A DNA stretch of 64,000 nt from Aquipluma nitroreducens (GCF_009689585.1 NZ_AP018694.1:1736001-1800000), one strand, 5' to 3'. Counted from the first letter of the stretch, positions 8,626 through 16,919 are shown. The notes: generated from the sequence alone by a model not told the origin. Made by a program: numbers and translations.

Positions 8626-9790
8626 GAACGAGTTCTCCTTTCAAGATTTCAGTTGTTCCTGCAGGAACCGAAATGTACCCAAATGCTTGATGATAAGCAT
8701 GAATATGTGCAGACCCATGATATTCAACCAACGTGACTTCGTTTTGATTGGTAATCTGAACCGGCAAACATTCCTCTCGGTCGGTTTTTTTTCTGAAATA
8801 ATCGTGACTCATCGGCATGGGTAATTGAATTTCAGGCTGCTGATAATTCATCAATTTCCTAAGAAACGGCAAAGCAAAAACCTCGAACTGAATAAACGAC
8901 GAAACCGGATTTCCCGGCAGTCCAATAATGTATTTGTTTCCTTTCGATGCAAAAGTGATGTGCTGACCGGGTTTAATGTTGATTTTGTTGAAATGGATTT
9001 CGAACCCAAGTTTCTGAATAATCTTGGGAACAAAATCAAAATCGCCCACCGAAACTCCTCCTGAAAGAATGGTTACATCACTTTCAGCTACCGATTTCTC
9101 GATGATTTTTGTGGTTAATTGTTCGTCGTCGGGTACAATTCCGTAGTAATTTACCGGAAACCCCTGTTTTGTGGCCTGAGCAAAAAGCTGAGGACCATTC
9201 GAATTGCGAATTTGTGATGATCGTGGCGTAACCTCAGGATTAACCAGCTCCGATCCGGTTGAAATAATGCCCACTTGTGGTTTTTGATAAACCAACGGGT
9301 TGATGCACCCGACTGATGCCAATATGGCGACATGCTGCGGTTTTACCATCGTTCCCGACGAAATTACCAAATCTCCCTCTTTCAAATCCTCGCCTTTCAG
9401 GCAAATGTTCGAATTGGTTTTTTCTCCCGTAAACTTTATTTTTCCAGTGGCAGTTTCGCTTGAATATTCAACCATGAATACCGTATCAGCGCCTTCAGGA
9501 ACCTGAGCGCCAGTCATGATTTTGGAACATTGGCCCAAAGCAATACTTTTGGTTGGAGTGTATCCGGCAGGAATAATCTCAACGACCTCAAGTTCCATAT
9601 CCAAATCAGCCCTACGACAAGCGTAACCATCCATGGCCGATTTGTGAAAGGGCGGCATATCGGCATCGGCAATAACATCCTGAGCCAAAATACATCCGGA
9701 CGATTGCAAAAAATCTATAGTTTCGGTTCCCAATAATTGAGCTTTCGAAAAAGCTATTTCAAGGGCTTGTTCAAGCGTAATCATGCTCAT
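8609..9790 (-). CDS. moeA: Molybdopterin molybdenumtransferase MoeA
   Basis: About 393 residues. MoeA inserts molybdate into adenylylated molybdopterin. Family motifs include MPPFHKSAMDGYA, IMTGAQVPEGAD, STGSELV, LSGGVSVGDFDF and GLPGNPVSSF, covering the four MoeA domains. A start at 9790 (MSMITLEQAL) or 9784 fits the family, whereas the ATG at 9850 would run deep into mobB. The start overlaps the mobB stop by about 20 bp and the stop overlaps the moaA-like start, so the operon is tightly coupled. No separate mogA is seen in the window. Confidence 0.95.
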   Translation of the reverse strand: MSMITLEQALEIAFSKAQLLGTETIDFLQSSGCILAQDVIADADMPPFHKSAMDGYACRRADLDMELEVVEIIPAGYTPTKSIALGQCSKIMTGAQVPEGADTVFMVEYSSETATGKIKFTGEKTNSNICLKGEDLKEGDLVISSGTMVKPQHVAILASVGCINPLVYQKPQVGIISTGSELVNPEVTPRSSQIRNSNGPQLFAQATKQGFPVNYYGIVPDDEQLTTKIIEKSVAESDVTILSGGVSVGDFDFVPKIIQKLGFEIHFNKINIKPGQHITFASKGNKYIIGLPGNPVSSFIQFEVFALPFLRKLMNYQQPEIQLPMPMSHDYFRKKTDREECLPVQITNQNEVTLVEYHGSAHIHAYHQAFGYISVPAGTTEILKGELVHVRPL

Positions 9791-10319
9791 CAATTTTCCA
9801 GAATTTATGAAAATAAACGTGTCGTGGATTAAAGCTAAATTCTTCACCATCAGAAAATACCGTGGTGTCGGCCAGTTGCCGCATTTCTATAGCCCAAGGT
9901 TTTTCAATTGCGTCACTTCCTTGTACAAATACAAAAAGTTCGGGTACCAGAATATGTCGCAATCGGGCTGATTCGACTATAAAAGGGAGATCGGGATCCA
10001 ACAGGACAGAAGTTAGCTGGAAAGCTTCCTTCAAATAATCATCGGTTGTTTGAATAAAATAAACCTTTTCAGCTCCAGCCCTCAAATACCGTGAAGTATC
10101 TTTGTCTGAAGTATAATCAGTTTCCTCATAAATCCTGAAATTGCTATTCTCTACAATCGGGATTAAACCTTTGCCTGGCTCGTGAAAATGAGGCGTAATT
10201 TTAATAGCAGCCATTTTCTTCAGCGGGCTGCTGGCAATTACGTCGCAAATAAAAGTCGTTTTTCCAACATTCCGACTGGAGCCTGATACGAGCAATAAAT
10301 CTTTAAATCTTAAATTCAT
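9771..10319 (-). CDS. mobB: MobB-like Moco dinucleotide biosynthesis GTPase
   Basis: 182 residues with an N-terminal P-loop GSSRNVGKTT and the MobB-like switch region AAIKITPHFHE. MobB assists MobA in attaching GMP to Moco. The C-terminal half (FIVESARLRHILVPELFVFV) fits a SIMIBI-class NTPase. No mobA is in the window, and the divergence from classical MobB is clear, so the exact role is moderate confidence. It is the first gene of Moco operon 1, directly behind a structured leader whose last helix would end about 4 nt before this ATG. Confidence 0.72.
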   Translation of the reverse strand: MNLRFKDLLLVSGSSRNVGKTTFICDVIASSPLKKMAAIKITPHFHEPGKGLIPIVENSNFRIYEETDYTSDKDTSRYLRAGAEKVYFIQTTDDYLKEAFQLTSVLLDPDLPFIVESARLRHILVPELFVFVQGSDAIEKPWAIEMRQLADTTVFSDGEEFSFNPRHVYFHKFWKIDEHDYA

Positions 10320-10500
10320 TCTTGCGGCTTAAATACAGTTGCATGTAGGAGAAAATCGCAGACAAGCCACAAATTTGGGTAGCCGGGGTTCTCCTTTCCA
10401 ATTCATTCCACATCAGTGGAAATCGGGAGGCTGAAGCGTTTCTGCTTGCAACCCATCGGTTTTTAGGTACTTATGCAAAGCACTTAGTACCTATAACTCG
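10320..10500 (-). promoter_or_regulatory. Candidate Moco riboswitch in the leader of the mobB operon
   Basis: Read on the minus strand, the leader contains, in order: a hairpin TAGGTACT/AGTACCTA (about 10465-10494), GCCTCCCG at about 10424-10431, a hairpin TTCCAC-TGAT-GTGGAA (10407-10422), and GGAAAGGAGAACCCCGGC. The GCCTCCCG...GGAAAGG-G...GGC order matches what I recall of the Rfam Moco RNA motif in the E. coli moaA leader. Two alternative pairings are visible. AGGAGAA in the aptamer-like core can pair with TTCTCCT downstream, and TGTGGCTT can pair with AAGCCGCA, which ends 4 nt before the mobB ATG. That would suit translational control. The resemblance is by eye. Confidence 0.55.
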
Positions 10501-10565
10501 GAGCATTAAAAACATATGCAAATATAGAAATGTTTAGATGAGTTTCAAGAAATCTCGAATTTCAA

Positions 10566-10654
10566 ATCTTGAGTCTTGAATAAAAAGAAGCTATTTGTCA
10601 AATTATCATTGCGATAGTTTTTTCACTCACCATTTGAGACTCAAGATTCAAGAC
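10566..10654. repeat. Imperfect inverted repeat downstream of nadD
   Basis: ATCTTGAGTCTTGAA (10566-10580) is the approximate complement of GAGACTCAAGATTCAAGAC (10636-10654). It lies just after the nadD stop and before the Moco leader, and may mark the transcript end or an intergenic repeat. Confidence 0.4.
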
Positions 10655-10659
10655 TTTCT

Positions 10660-11238
10660 CTACTTTTTGTAGAAGTTCATCTGTTGAAGATAGTCCCAGC
10701 TTCGGTATGGTAAGAAGTGTCGGATGTCTTTTCCTTCTTTAATAGCATCGCGGATAAAAGTTGAGGAGATTTCCATCAGTGGCGCATTGGCAATCTGAAC
10801 ACGGGGATATTTCTCAGCGCTTTCAGGATTAAAGCCAGGGCGTGGATAAACAATAATGTCGTAATTGGCAAGCAAAACATCGGCATTCTTCCATTTGTGA
10901 ATGCTTTCCAGATTGTCAGAGCCCATCAGGATAAAAAATTGGTGAGTTGGATATTTTTCGCTCAAATATGCCAATGTATCGATGGTGTATGATGGTTTAG
11001 GCAAACCGAATTCAACTTTGGAGGCGCGAAAACGCAAATCGTCACCAATGGCGCGATTGACCAATTCCAGACGATGATAGTCGTCGAGCAATGTTTTTTT
11101 CTTTTTCAGTGGATTTTGCGGACTCACTACAAACCAAAGCTGATCGATATCGGTGTATTCGACCATGTAATTGGCGATGGCCATGTGCCCAACATGTATG
11201 GGGTTGAAGGAGCCAAAGTAGAGTCCGGTTTTAATCAT
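10660..11238 (-). CDS. nadD: Nicotinate-nucleotide adenylyltransferase NadD
   Basis: 192 residues, as expected. NadD adenylylates nicotinate mononucleotide in NAD synthesis. The nucleotidyltransferase motif GSFNPIHVGH, with the HxGH catalytic signature, is at the N-terminus. The second motif SSTFIRDAI is at the C-terminus, and the substrate-binding PSYTIDTL is between them. It follows gmk on the same strand with a 95-bp gap that holds two small hairpins. Confidence 0.96.
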   Translation of the reverse strand: MIKTGLYFGSFNPIHVGHMAIANYMVEYTDIDQLWFVVSPQNPLKKKKTLLDDYHRLELVNRAIGDDLRFRASKVEFGLPKPSYTIDTLAYLSEKYPTHQFFILMGSDNLESIHKWKNADVLLANYDIIVYPRPGFNPESAEKYPRVQIANAPLMEISSTFIRDAIKEGKDIRHFLPYRSWDYLQQMNFYKK

Positions 11239-11266
11239 TTTGTTCCAAATTTATTTTTTTAAAGAC

Positions 11267-11323
11267 ATGCTGAATTTGTTTCAGCATCTCTTACAAATGG
11301 AGACCCTGAAACAAGTTCAGGGT
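11267..11323. repeat. Two tandem small hairpins between gmk and nadD
   Basis: Hairpin A is ATGCTGAA/TTCAGCAT (11267-11287) and hairpin B is ACCCTGAA/TTCAGGGT (11303-11323). The pair resembles short interspersed intergenic repeats seen in Bacteroidota genomes. A terminator role is possible, but there is no T-run. Confidence 0.5.
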
Positions 11324-11333
11324 GACGATGATT

Positions 11334-11903
11334 CTATTTTGCCGCAATAAACTCACGAATGCACTGCTCTGCCTTTTCGAAAGCTTTGGTCAGATCTTCA
11401 TTTATAATTATACGGTCGAACTGATTGGCAAAAGTTAATTCATAAGCAGCTTTTGCAACCCGCTTTTCAATTACTTCAGGAGCATCGGTACAGCGCGAAA
11501 CCAGCCGGTTGCGCAATTCGTCAACCGATGGAGGCTGTACAAAAACGGCGAGCGCTTCATCGCCATAAAACTTCTTGATGTTGCAGCCGCCAACCACATC
11601 CACATCAAAGATTACATTTTGTCCATTCGTACGAATTCGATCGACTTCCGACTTTAATGTCCCGTAATAAGTTCCGGCGTAAACCTCTTCCCATTCCAGA
11701 AATTCGTCATTGTCAATTTTGCTTCTGAATTCTTCCGGAGTCAGAAAATAATAATCTTTCCCATTGGTTTCGGTGTGGCGCATTCCGCGACTGGTAGCCG
11801 ATATTGAAAATTCGAGATTTAAATCCTGTTCAAGCAAATGACGAACAATAGTTGTTTTGCCTGCTCCTGATGGCGCTGAAAATATGATGAGTTTTCCAAG
11901 CAT
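11334..11903 (-). CDS. gmk: Guanylate kinase
   Basis: 189 residues. It phosphorylates GMP to GDP. The P-loop SAPSGAGKTT (8-17) is followed by the GMP-binding segment SATSRGMRHTETNGKDYYFL and the lid DVDVVGGCNIK. The C-terminal helix ends at FIAAK, as usual. The gene lies between yicC and nadD on one strand; the gmk-yicC neighbourhood is common in bacteria. Confidence 0.97.
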   Translation of the reverse strand: MLGKLIIFSAPSGAGKTTIVRHLLEQDLNLEFSISATSRGMRHTETNGKDYYFLTPEEFRSKIDNDEFLEWEEVYAGTYYGTLKSEVDRIRTNGQNVIFDVDVVGGCNIKKFYGDEALAVFVQPPSVDELRNRLVSRCTDAPEVIEKRVAKAAYELTFANQFDRIIINEDLTKAFEKAEQCIREFIAAK

Positions 11904-11922
11904 AAATCAAATTAATAGTATT

Positions 11923-11989
11923 GCCACTAAGTCACAAACGGAAACAGGATAATCCTATTCTCCAAAATTAAACTTTGTGTCTTCGTGGC
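11923..11989. repeat. Imperfect inverted repeat between yicC and gmk
   Basis: GCCACTAAGTCACAAA (11923-11938) and TTTGTGTCTTCGTGGC (11974-11989) are complementary at 14 of 16 positions around a 35-nt spacer. This form of palindrome recurs in intergenic DNA of many Bacteroidota. No coding potential is seen. Confidence 0.5.
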
Positions 11990-12003
11990 TAAATCATTTG
12001 CCT

Positions 12004-12879
12004 TTATAGAACATTAAGTACTTGTTCCTTAATCTTTTCCAGATTATCTTTCATCTGAACCACAATGCGCTGAAGGTTGCTTTCGTTGGCTTTTGATCCG
12101 AGTGTGTTGATTTCGCGACCAATTTCCTGAGCAATAAAACCGAGCTTCCGGCCTGAAGGTTCGTCTTCATTCATGGTTTCAGTGAAGTAGCTGCAATGAT
12201 TGGCCAGACGGACTTTTTCTTCGTTGATGTCCAACTTTTCCATGTAATAAATCAACTCCTGCTCAAAGCGATTTTTATCCAGACTTCCATTCAACTGAAG
12301 CGCGTCCAGGCTTTCTTTAATCTTGGTTTTCACATTTTCCATGCGCTGAGTCTCGAAAGGCTCAACCTGATTCAATAAATCGAGAATATTGGCAATGTTG
12401 GCATCAATGTCAGCTTTCAGTGCCAGTCCTTCCTGATCGCGGAAAGTATTGAGATTTTCAAGGGTTTTTATCAGATTCTCGCGAACCACCAGCCATTCAG
12501 TTTCATCGAGTTCGTCGTACACCATTTTAACCGTTTCGGGTAGGCGCATGATGCTCTGCATGATCGATTCGTTGATTTCGAGGCCCAGATCCTGATGAAC
12601 ATCAGCGAGTTGGCGATAGTAATCCTTGATGATAGCCGCATTGACCCTGGAGGTACTTTCGGTTCCCAGATTATCCAGATAAATAGCAAAATCCACTTTA
12701 CCTCGGGTCAGTGTTTCGGAAATTAACCGGCGTATTTCGAGGTCTTTCTCGCGGTACATCGAAGGTACACGGGTATTTATATCGAGTTGTTTGCTGTTAA
12801 GCGACTTTATTTCCAGGGTGATTTTTTTAGTTCCCACTTCGAATTCGGTTTTCCCGAACCCTGTCATCGATCTGATCAT
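12004..12879 (-). CDS. YicC family endoribonuclease-like protein
   Basis: 291 residues, with the YicC-like N-terminal domain (IRSMTGFGKTEFEVGTKKITLEIKSLN split over 2-30) and the C-terminal DUF1732 domain (GRKLGFIAQEIGREINTLGSKAN, about 240-265). Known YicC proteins are stress-associated endoribonucleases acting on RNA. The start MIRSMTGFG is invariant in the family. It lies upstream of gmk on the same strand after about 100 bp. Confidence 0.93.
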   Translation of the reverse strand: MIRSMTGFGKTEFEVGTKKITLEIKSLNSKQLDINTRVPSMYREKDLEIRRLISETLTRGKVDFAIYLDNLGTESTSRVNAAIIKDYYRQLADVHQDLGLEINESIMQSIMRLPETVKMVYDELDETEWLVVRENLIKTLENLNTFRDQEGLALKADIDANIANILDLLNQVEPFETQRMENVKTKIKESLDALQLNGSLDKNRFEQELIYYMEKLDINEEKVRLANHCSYFTETMNEDEPSGRKLGFIAQEIGREINTLGSKANESNLQRIVVQMKDNLEKIKEQVLNVL

Positions 12880-13009
12880 AAATTATGGTTTTAGGCTCTA
12901 AAGATACAGAAAAAGGAAAAGGTCATTAGGCATTAGGTATTAGAAAAATTGAAAAGTGATCAGGAACGAGCATTCGGCCAATTTTCTAATGGCAAATGAC
13001 TCTTTCCCA

Positions 13010-14188
13010 TCAAGCAATTACTCCCGATCCAATCAGTTCGTCGCCTTCGTACCAGGCTGCAAACTGTCCGGAAGTTATACCTCGCTGCTCTTCATCGAAA
13101 ATGATATACATGCCATCTTCATGTTGGTAAATGGTTGCTTTTTCGAGTGGTTGACGGTAACGGATGCGGAGATCGTATCTGCGGCTTTCTCCTGAATTCA
13201 TGATCAAATCAGGACGAATCCAGTGAGTTTCTTCCTTCGGAATAAAAAGCCCGGGACGGTACAACCCTGGATGTTCAGTGCCTTCTCCCACATAAATAAT
13301 GTTCCGGTTGACATCAGTTCCAATGACAAACAATGGATCTTCGTGGCCGCCAATGTTGAGGCCTTTGCGCTGACCAACCGTATAATAATGAGCCCCACGG
13401 TGTTCGCCAATAACTTTACCATTCCATGGTTTATATGGAAATTCGGAGCAAAGCTTTTTGAAATTTTCTTCCGTTTTTTCGATGTTCTTTTTCTTAGCAA
13501 TAAACTCGGCCGGAATTTCAATCACGTTGCCGGTTTTGGGTTCGAGTTGCTGCTGAAGAAAGGTTGGCAAATCAACTTTCCCAACAAAGCAAATGCCTTG
13601 CGAATCTTTGCGCTCGGCGGTTGGAAGGTTCTGCTGCCGGGCAATTTCGCGCACTTCAGGCTTTTCCAGATGTCCGATCGGGAACATGGCTTTCGACAAT
13701 TGACACTGATTCAACTGACACAAGAAGTAACTCTGATCTTTATTCTTGTCTTTTCCGGCGAGCAATTGATGGATAATTTGTCCGTCTTTTTCAAATTCTG
13801 TAGTGCGGCAGTAATGACCGGTTGCCACAAAATCGGCGTTGTATTTCAGACATTCGTCGAGAAAAATATCGAATTTAATTTCGCGGTTACACAACACATC
13901 AGGATTGGGCGTGCGGCCTTTGCTGTATTCAGCAAACATGTAATCGACCACCCGCTGCTTGTAGTCTTTACTGAGGTCGACAATATGAAAAGGAATATCA
14001 AGTTTTTTGGCTACCATCTCGGCAATCATGGCATCGTCTTCCCAAGTACAGCGCGAGGTAATGGTTCCGGTGCGGTCGTGCCAGTTGACCATGAACAGCG
14101 CAATCACATCATGCCCCTGTTGCTTCAGCAAATAGGCAGCAACACTCGAATCAACACCTCCCGACAATCCTATAACAACCCGACTCAT
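13010..14188 (-). CDS. mnmA: tRNA-specific 2-thiouridylase MnmA
   Basis: 392 residues. MnmA thiolates U34 of tRNA Lys/Glu/Gln. The PP-loop GLSGGVDSS is at the N-terminus. The catalytic cysteines are in DVLCNREIKF and QGICFVG, and the C-terminal beta domain carries YTVGQRKGL. An insertion around 215-240 (EIPAEFIAKKKNIEKTEENFKK) slightly lengthens the protein relative to E. coli MnmA. It is transcribed toward yicC. The cytochrome gene upstream is separated from it by a palindromic terminator. Confidence 0.97.
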   Translation of the reverse strand: MSRVVIGLSGGVDSSVAAYLLKQQGHDVIALFMVNWHDRTGTITSRCTWEDDAMIAEMVAKKLDIPFHIVDLSKDYKQRVVDYMFAEYSKGRTPNPDVLCNREIKFDIFLDECLKYNADFVATGHYCRTTEFEKDGQIIHQLLAGKDKNKDQSYFLCQLNQCQLSKAMFPIGHLEKPEVREIARQQNLPTAERKDSQGICFVGKVDLPTFLQQQLEPKTGNVIEIPAEFIAKKKNIEKTEENFKKLCSEFPYKPWNGKVIGEHRGAHYYTVGQRKGLNIGGHEDPLFVIGTDVNRNIIYVGEGTEHPGLYRPGLFIPKEETHWIRPDLIMNSGESRRYDLRIRYRQPLEKATIYQHEDGMYIIFDEEQRGITSGQFAAWYEGDELIGSGVIA

Positions 14189-14277
14189 ATTATTTTATTT
14201 GGGTTGCAAAAATAGGTAAAGAAGCGTTGTTTTCCAAAGTAATGAAAGTATTGTTGTTTGCTGCCCCTTTTATAAAA

Positions 14278-14312
14278 ACCTGATCCGATGACTTGAAGTC
14301 ATCGGATCAGGT
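14278..14312 (-). terminator. Perfect palindrome 3' of the cytochrome c gene (3-copy family)
   Basis: Two 17-bp arms, ACCTGATCCGATGACTT and its exact complement, meet at one central base, 12 nt after the stop at 14325. On the minus strand a TTTTT tract follows at once, so this copy is a convincing intrinsic terminator. It shares GATCCGATGACT with the copy at 16929. Confidence 0.8.
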
Positions 14313-14324
14313 AGTATTTTATGG

Positions 14325-14633
14325 CTAATCGGGTTTGCAGCGTGCCAAAACAAAATTGGAGATAAGTTTCGCTTCTTCTTCCGAAATTTTGGCCTTAAGC
14401 CTCATCCCGGGCATTACCTTTTCCCAATGAGCCTGAGTGTATTGTTCAGGTAAATGCAGGTTGTGACAACTTCCGCAATGATTGATGTATAAAGTACGAC
14501 CTGCCATTAAGCTGTCGGTTGAAATACCTGCCCGGCTCGCATCGTTTATTGTTGGCAGATATAGCGTCGGACTGCACGCACCGAAGATAATCGCGGCCGC
14601 CAGGATGATCCGGTTTCGGATTTTAGAATTCAT
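14325..14633 (-). CDS. Small c-type cytochrome lipoprotein
   Basis: 102 residues. The signal ends at a lipobox Cys in AIIFGAC. One haem-binding motif CGSCH is followed by a Met ligand candidate in MPGMRL and a C-terminal helix (EEEAKLISNFVLARCKPD), the layout of a monohaem class I cytochrome c. It is probably anchored to a membrane and carries electrons; the partner is unknown. Its start overlaps the stop of the upstream barrel protein by 11 bp, so the two are cotranslated. Confidence 0.88.
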   Translation of the reverse strand: MNSKIRNRIILAAAIIFGACSPTLYLPTINDASRAGISTDSLMAGRTLYINHCGSCHNLHLPEQYTQAHWEKVMPGMRLKAKISEEEAKLISNFVLARCKPD

Positions 14634-15420
14634 ACGAAAAAATTAAACGAGCCTGAAGTCCATCTTCATCAATAATGTTGCGGCTACCGCTTTTCAGGTC
14701 CGTCAATTGGGGCATCAAAGTGAAATTCATCCAGAAACCTTGTCCTGAATAGGATACAGCAGGGCCAGCAGTCAGGATCGATTTTTCGAGTTTCCCTTCA
14801 GCAAAAACATTCTCGTTCATCACCTCAACTCCGGCAAACCATCGATTGTTGATTTTGTAGGAGAAGCCGTAGTTCCATTCCATTTTGAATTCTGTCTCTG
14901 TTTCAGCTTCAAGTTCATTCCCTTCGGCTTCAAATTCTTTTTCGAATTCGAGTTCGCCTACAAGGTTTAGGGCATGAATGAACCGTCCGGTTTGTTTATC
15001 CAAGATCAATTTCCCTTCCAGTTCAGTTTCGCCTGGAGCAAGTGCATACTCAAAATACACTGCCGAACCCAGTTTGTCAGCCACCGGATCGCTCAGTTTC
15101 AGTTTCCACTCATTGGCAAAACTGTACGATGTATTCGAATTCAAAAAATCAATTCCGTTATTTTCAGTGATACCTTTGCTGTAACCGTAATTCAGGTAAA
15201 ATGCAGTTTGCAGTTTTCCCCCGAGCCCAACTTCGAACTCAAGGCTATGGTTCAATCCCCGGTAAAAGTCTTTACGTCCGGTCCCCAGAGTTGACCAAAC
15301 TTCAAGCTCTTTCTGCCCCTTATTTAAAACGTTACTTTGGTAGGTATAAGTGAAAACCCGGTCTTGTGCAACAGCACTAATGGTTACTAAAAACGCAGCC
15401 AGAAATAGAATTTTTCTCAT
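14623..15420 (-). CDS. Outer-membrane beta-barrel protein of unknown function
   Basis: 265 residues with signal peptide MRKILFLAAFLVTISAVAQ. Alternating amphipathic strands rich in aromatic residues (FTYTYQSNVL, LQTAFYLNYGYS, NYGFSYKINNRWFAGVEV) end in RLIFSYEF, a C-terminal aromatic typical of outer-membrane proteins. A Glu-rich stretch (EFEKEFEAEGNELEAETE) could be an extracellular loop that binds cations. It is coupled by overlap to the cytochrome c lipoprotein, which suggests a joint role in extracytoplasmic electron transfer; this is inference only. Confidence 0.75.
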   Translation of the reverse strand: MRKILFLAAFLVTISAVAQDRVFTYTYQSNVLNKGQKELEVWSTLGTGRKDFYRGLNHSLEFEVGLGGKLQTAFYLNYGYSKGITENNGIDFLNSNTSYSFANEWKLKLSDPVADKLGSAVYFEYALAPGETELEGKLILDKQTGRFIHALNLVGELEFEKEFEAEGNELEAETETEFKMEWNYGFSYKINNRWFAGVEVMNENVFAEGKLEKSILTAGPAVSYSGQGFWMNFTLMPQLTDLKSGSRNIIDEDGLQARLIFSYEF

Positions 15421-15496
15421 TTGATGATTTTTGTTCGTTTAACGGAAGCAAAAGTACCGGAGGCACAATCATCAAACAATCCCTAAAAATGGGGAT

Positions 15497-16099
15497 TTAT
15501 ATCAAGTCGGCAGTATCAATTTCGTTTACATCGATTATCTTTTTCAAAATGGCATACATCGTTAATCCGGAAGCCGATTTGATACCGGTTTTTTCAGAAA
15601 TATTTTTCCGGTGCGAAATAACAGTATGCGTACTGACAAACAGCAAATCGGCAATTTCCTTATTCGAGTGGCCTTTGGTTACCATTTGCAACACCTCAAT
15701 TTCACGTTTGGTAAGTTCAGTATCAGTATCTTTATTCTGATCCGAAATGAATGAATTCAGGATTTCGTTCACCTTGTAGCAAATCAAAGTTGGCGCATCG
15801 AAAAGATTGATGGTTTGATTGGAATACACTGAATCGGCTTCCAAATGAAGTGTCATAAATTGTATTTGTTGGGCCGAAACAAGTATTTTCCGCATAAGCG
15901 CGCTGCTCTTTTCCTGTTCTTCTAAAGTCGCTATGATTAAAATATGACCATTCATTGCCTGAAAGTCGATCAATTCGTCGCCCCGGTGAAGCAAGACAAC
16001 TTCGCTGGCCAGGCTACCCTTCAGCACCTCAAAAAGACCGGTTAGAACCAGGTCTGATTGGCTGATCACCACAATAGATCTGTTCTGATTGCTATTCAT
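15497..16099 (-). CDS. LuxR-type (NarL/FixJ-like) transcriptional regulator
   Basis: 200 residues. The C-terminal GerE/LuxR helix-turn-helix (about 128-190) is clear: LTKREIEVLQ, SNKEIADLLFVSTHTVISHRKNI. The N-terminal half looks like a degenerate receiver (SIVVISQSDLVLTGLFEVL), and the usual phospho-acceptor region reads GHILIIATLEEQ with no obvious Asp, so phosphorylation is doubtful. Its start overlaps the hemerythrin gene by 8 bp. A regulator driven by the partner rather than by a kinase is a reasonable inference. Confidence 0.85.
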   Translation of the reverse strand: MNSNQNRSIVVISQSDLVLTGLFEVLKGSLASEVVLLHRGDELIDFQAMNGHILIIATLEEQEKSSALMRKILVSAQQIQFMTLHLEADSVYSNQTINLFDAPTLICYKVNEILNSFISDQNKDTDTELTKREIEVLQMVTKGHSNKEIADLLFVSTHTVISHRKNISEKTGIKSASGLTMYAILKKIIDVNEIDTADLI

Positions 16100-16823
16100 T
16101 GCTTACCAACAATTTTTCGAGCTGTTTTACCTTAGGGATCATAATATGGTCTTCGATCCGTGAATGGTTCTTCAAATCTTTTTCGAACATGAAGAGATTG
16201 GCCAGAAATGCATTTCCCCGGTTCTGATCGTAATTGGGTGGCAAGTATTTAATAATGATGTTGGTCAGATCGTCCATTTTGTCATCCATGTTCGAGTGTT
16301 CTTTTTCGAAGCTTGAAATTGAATACTCCGGATACCTCTGTTTAAATTGTTCTCTGGACGCCCGATTTTCGACAACACGATTCAGCTCCAGAATGTACGG
16401 AAACATTTCCCGCTCTTCGAAATTGATGTGAATAACGAACTCATCTTTAAACTTGGTATAAAACTTCCTGACCAAATCGTTTTCTGTATTTTCATCCGGG
16501 CTGGCTGACAGGAAAAGCTCGATCAGCCTGTCATTTTCAGGAATCAGGTAATCTTTGTAATACTGATGTGTTTTTATCAGGTATTCAATAACCATCGATA
16601 CCGAAAAGTCGAGCAAACGCTTCTCCGGGAAGTATGCTTCGTAATGAAAAACATTGATGGTTTCGACAAAAAAATTGAGGTCGATTCCCTTTTCTTCACA
16701 AATATTGCGGATGGTTTTATCGCCAAAGCCCAATTTAATTCCTAACCGATTGATTACCGGCAACAACGAATGATCCTTGTGAATTACCGAAGCAAGTTTG
16801 CTGTTTTCGTTAAACAATTCCAT
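16092..16823 (-). CDS. Hemerythrin-domain protein with ScdA-like N-terminus
   Basis: 243 residues from the ATG at 16823 (MELFNENSK); longer starts add a non-family leader. The N-terminal part (KDHSLLPVINRLGIKLGFGDKTI and CEEKGID) resembles the DUF542 domain of ScdA/RIC di-iron repair proteins, although the family's CC pair reads GF here. A hemerythrin-like four-helix domain follows, with histidines in TKFKDEFVIHINFEE, EKEHSNMDDKM and HSRIEDHIMIP. Known relatives bind di-iron and respond to O2 or NO. It is cotranslated with a LuxR regulator. Confidence 0.82.
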   Translation of the reverse strand: MELFNENSKLASVIHKDHSLLPVINRLGIKLGFGDKTIRNICEEKGIDLNFFVETINVFHYEAYFPEKRLLDFSVSMVIEYLIKTHQYYKDYLIPENDRLIELFLSASPDENTENDLVRKFYTKFKDEFVIHINFEEREMFPYILELNRVVENRASREQFKQRYPEYSISSFEKEHSNMDDKMDDLTNIIIKYLPPNYDQNRGNAFLANLFMFEKDLKNHSRIEDHIMIPKVKQLEKLLVSNE

Positions 16824-16895
16824 GTATTTCAGTATAAAATTTAACCCTGTAAAGATGACAAAATATTCAGGAAAAGGTTCACCGCTCAAAATGCG

Positions 16896-16919
16896 AAAAC
16901 CCCACTTGAAGTGAGGTTT
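16896..16919 (-). terminator. Hairpin upstream of the hemerythrin operon
   Basis: The arms are AAACC-CACTT and AAGTG-GGTTT with one mismatch, around a central G. It shares the ACTTGAAGT core with the nearby palindrome family and lies between the rhlE-like gene's 3' end and the hemerythrin start. Confidence 0.45.

Noticed and set aside
10320-10500. Cobalamin riboswitch as an alternative for the mobB leader
   Set aside because: CCACTG and GCAACTGTA resemble cobalamin boxes, but the required GGGAA and AATCCGG segments and their order are absent.
13223-14215. 330-residue ORF on the plus strand opposite mnmA
   Set aside because: It is the shadow of mnmA; no family motifs, no start context, and codon usage follows the complement.
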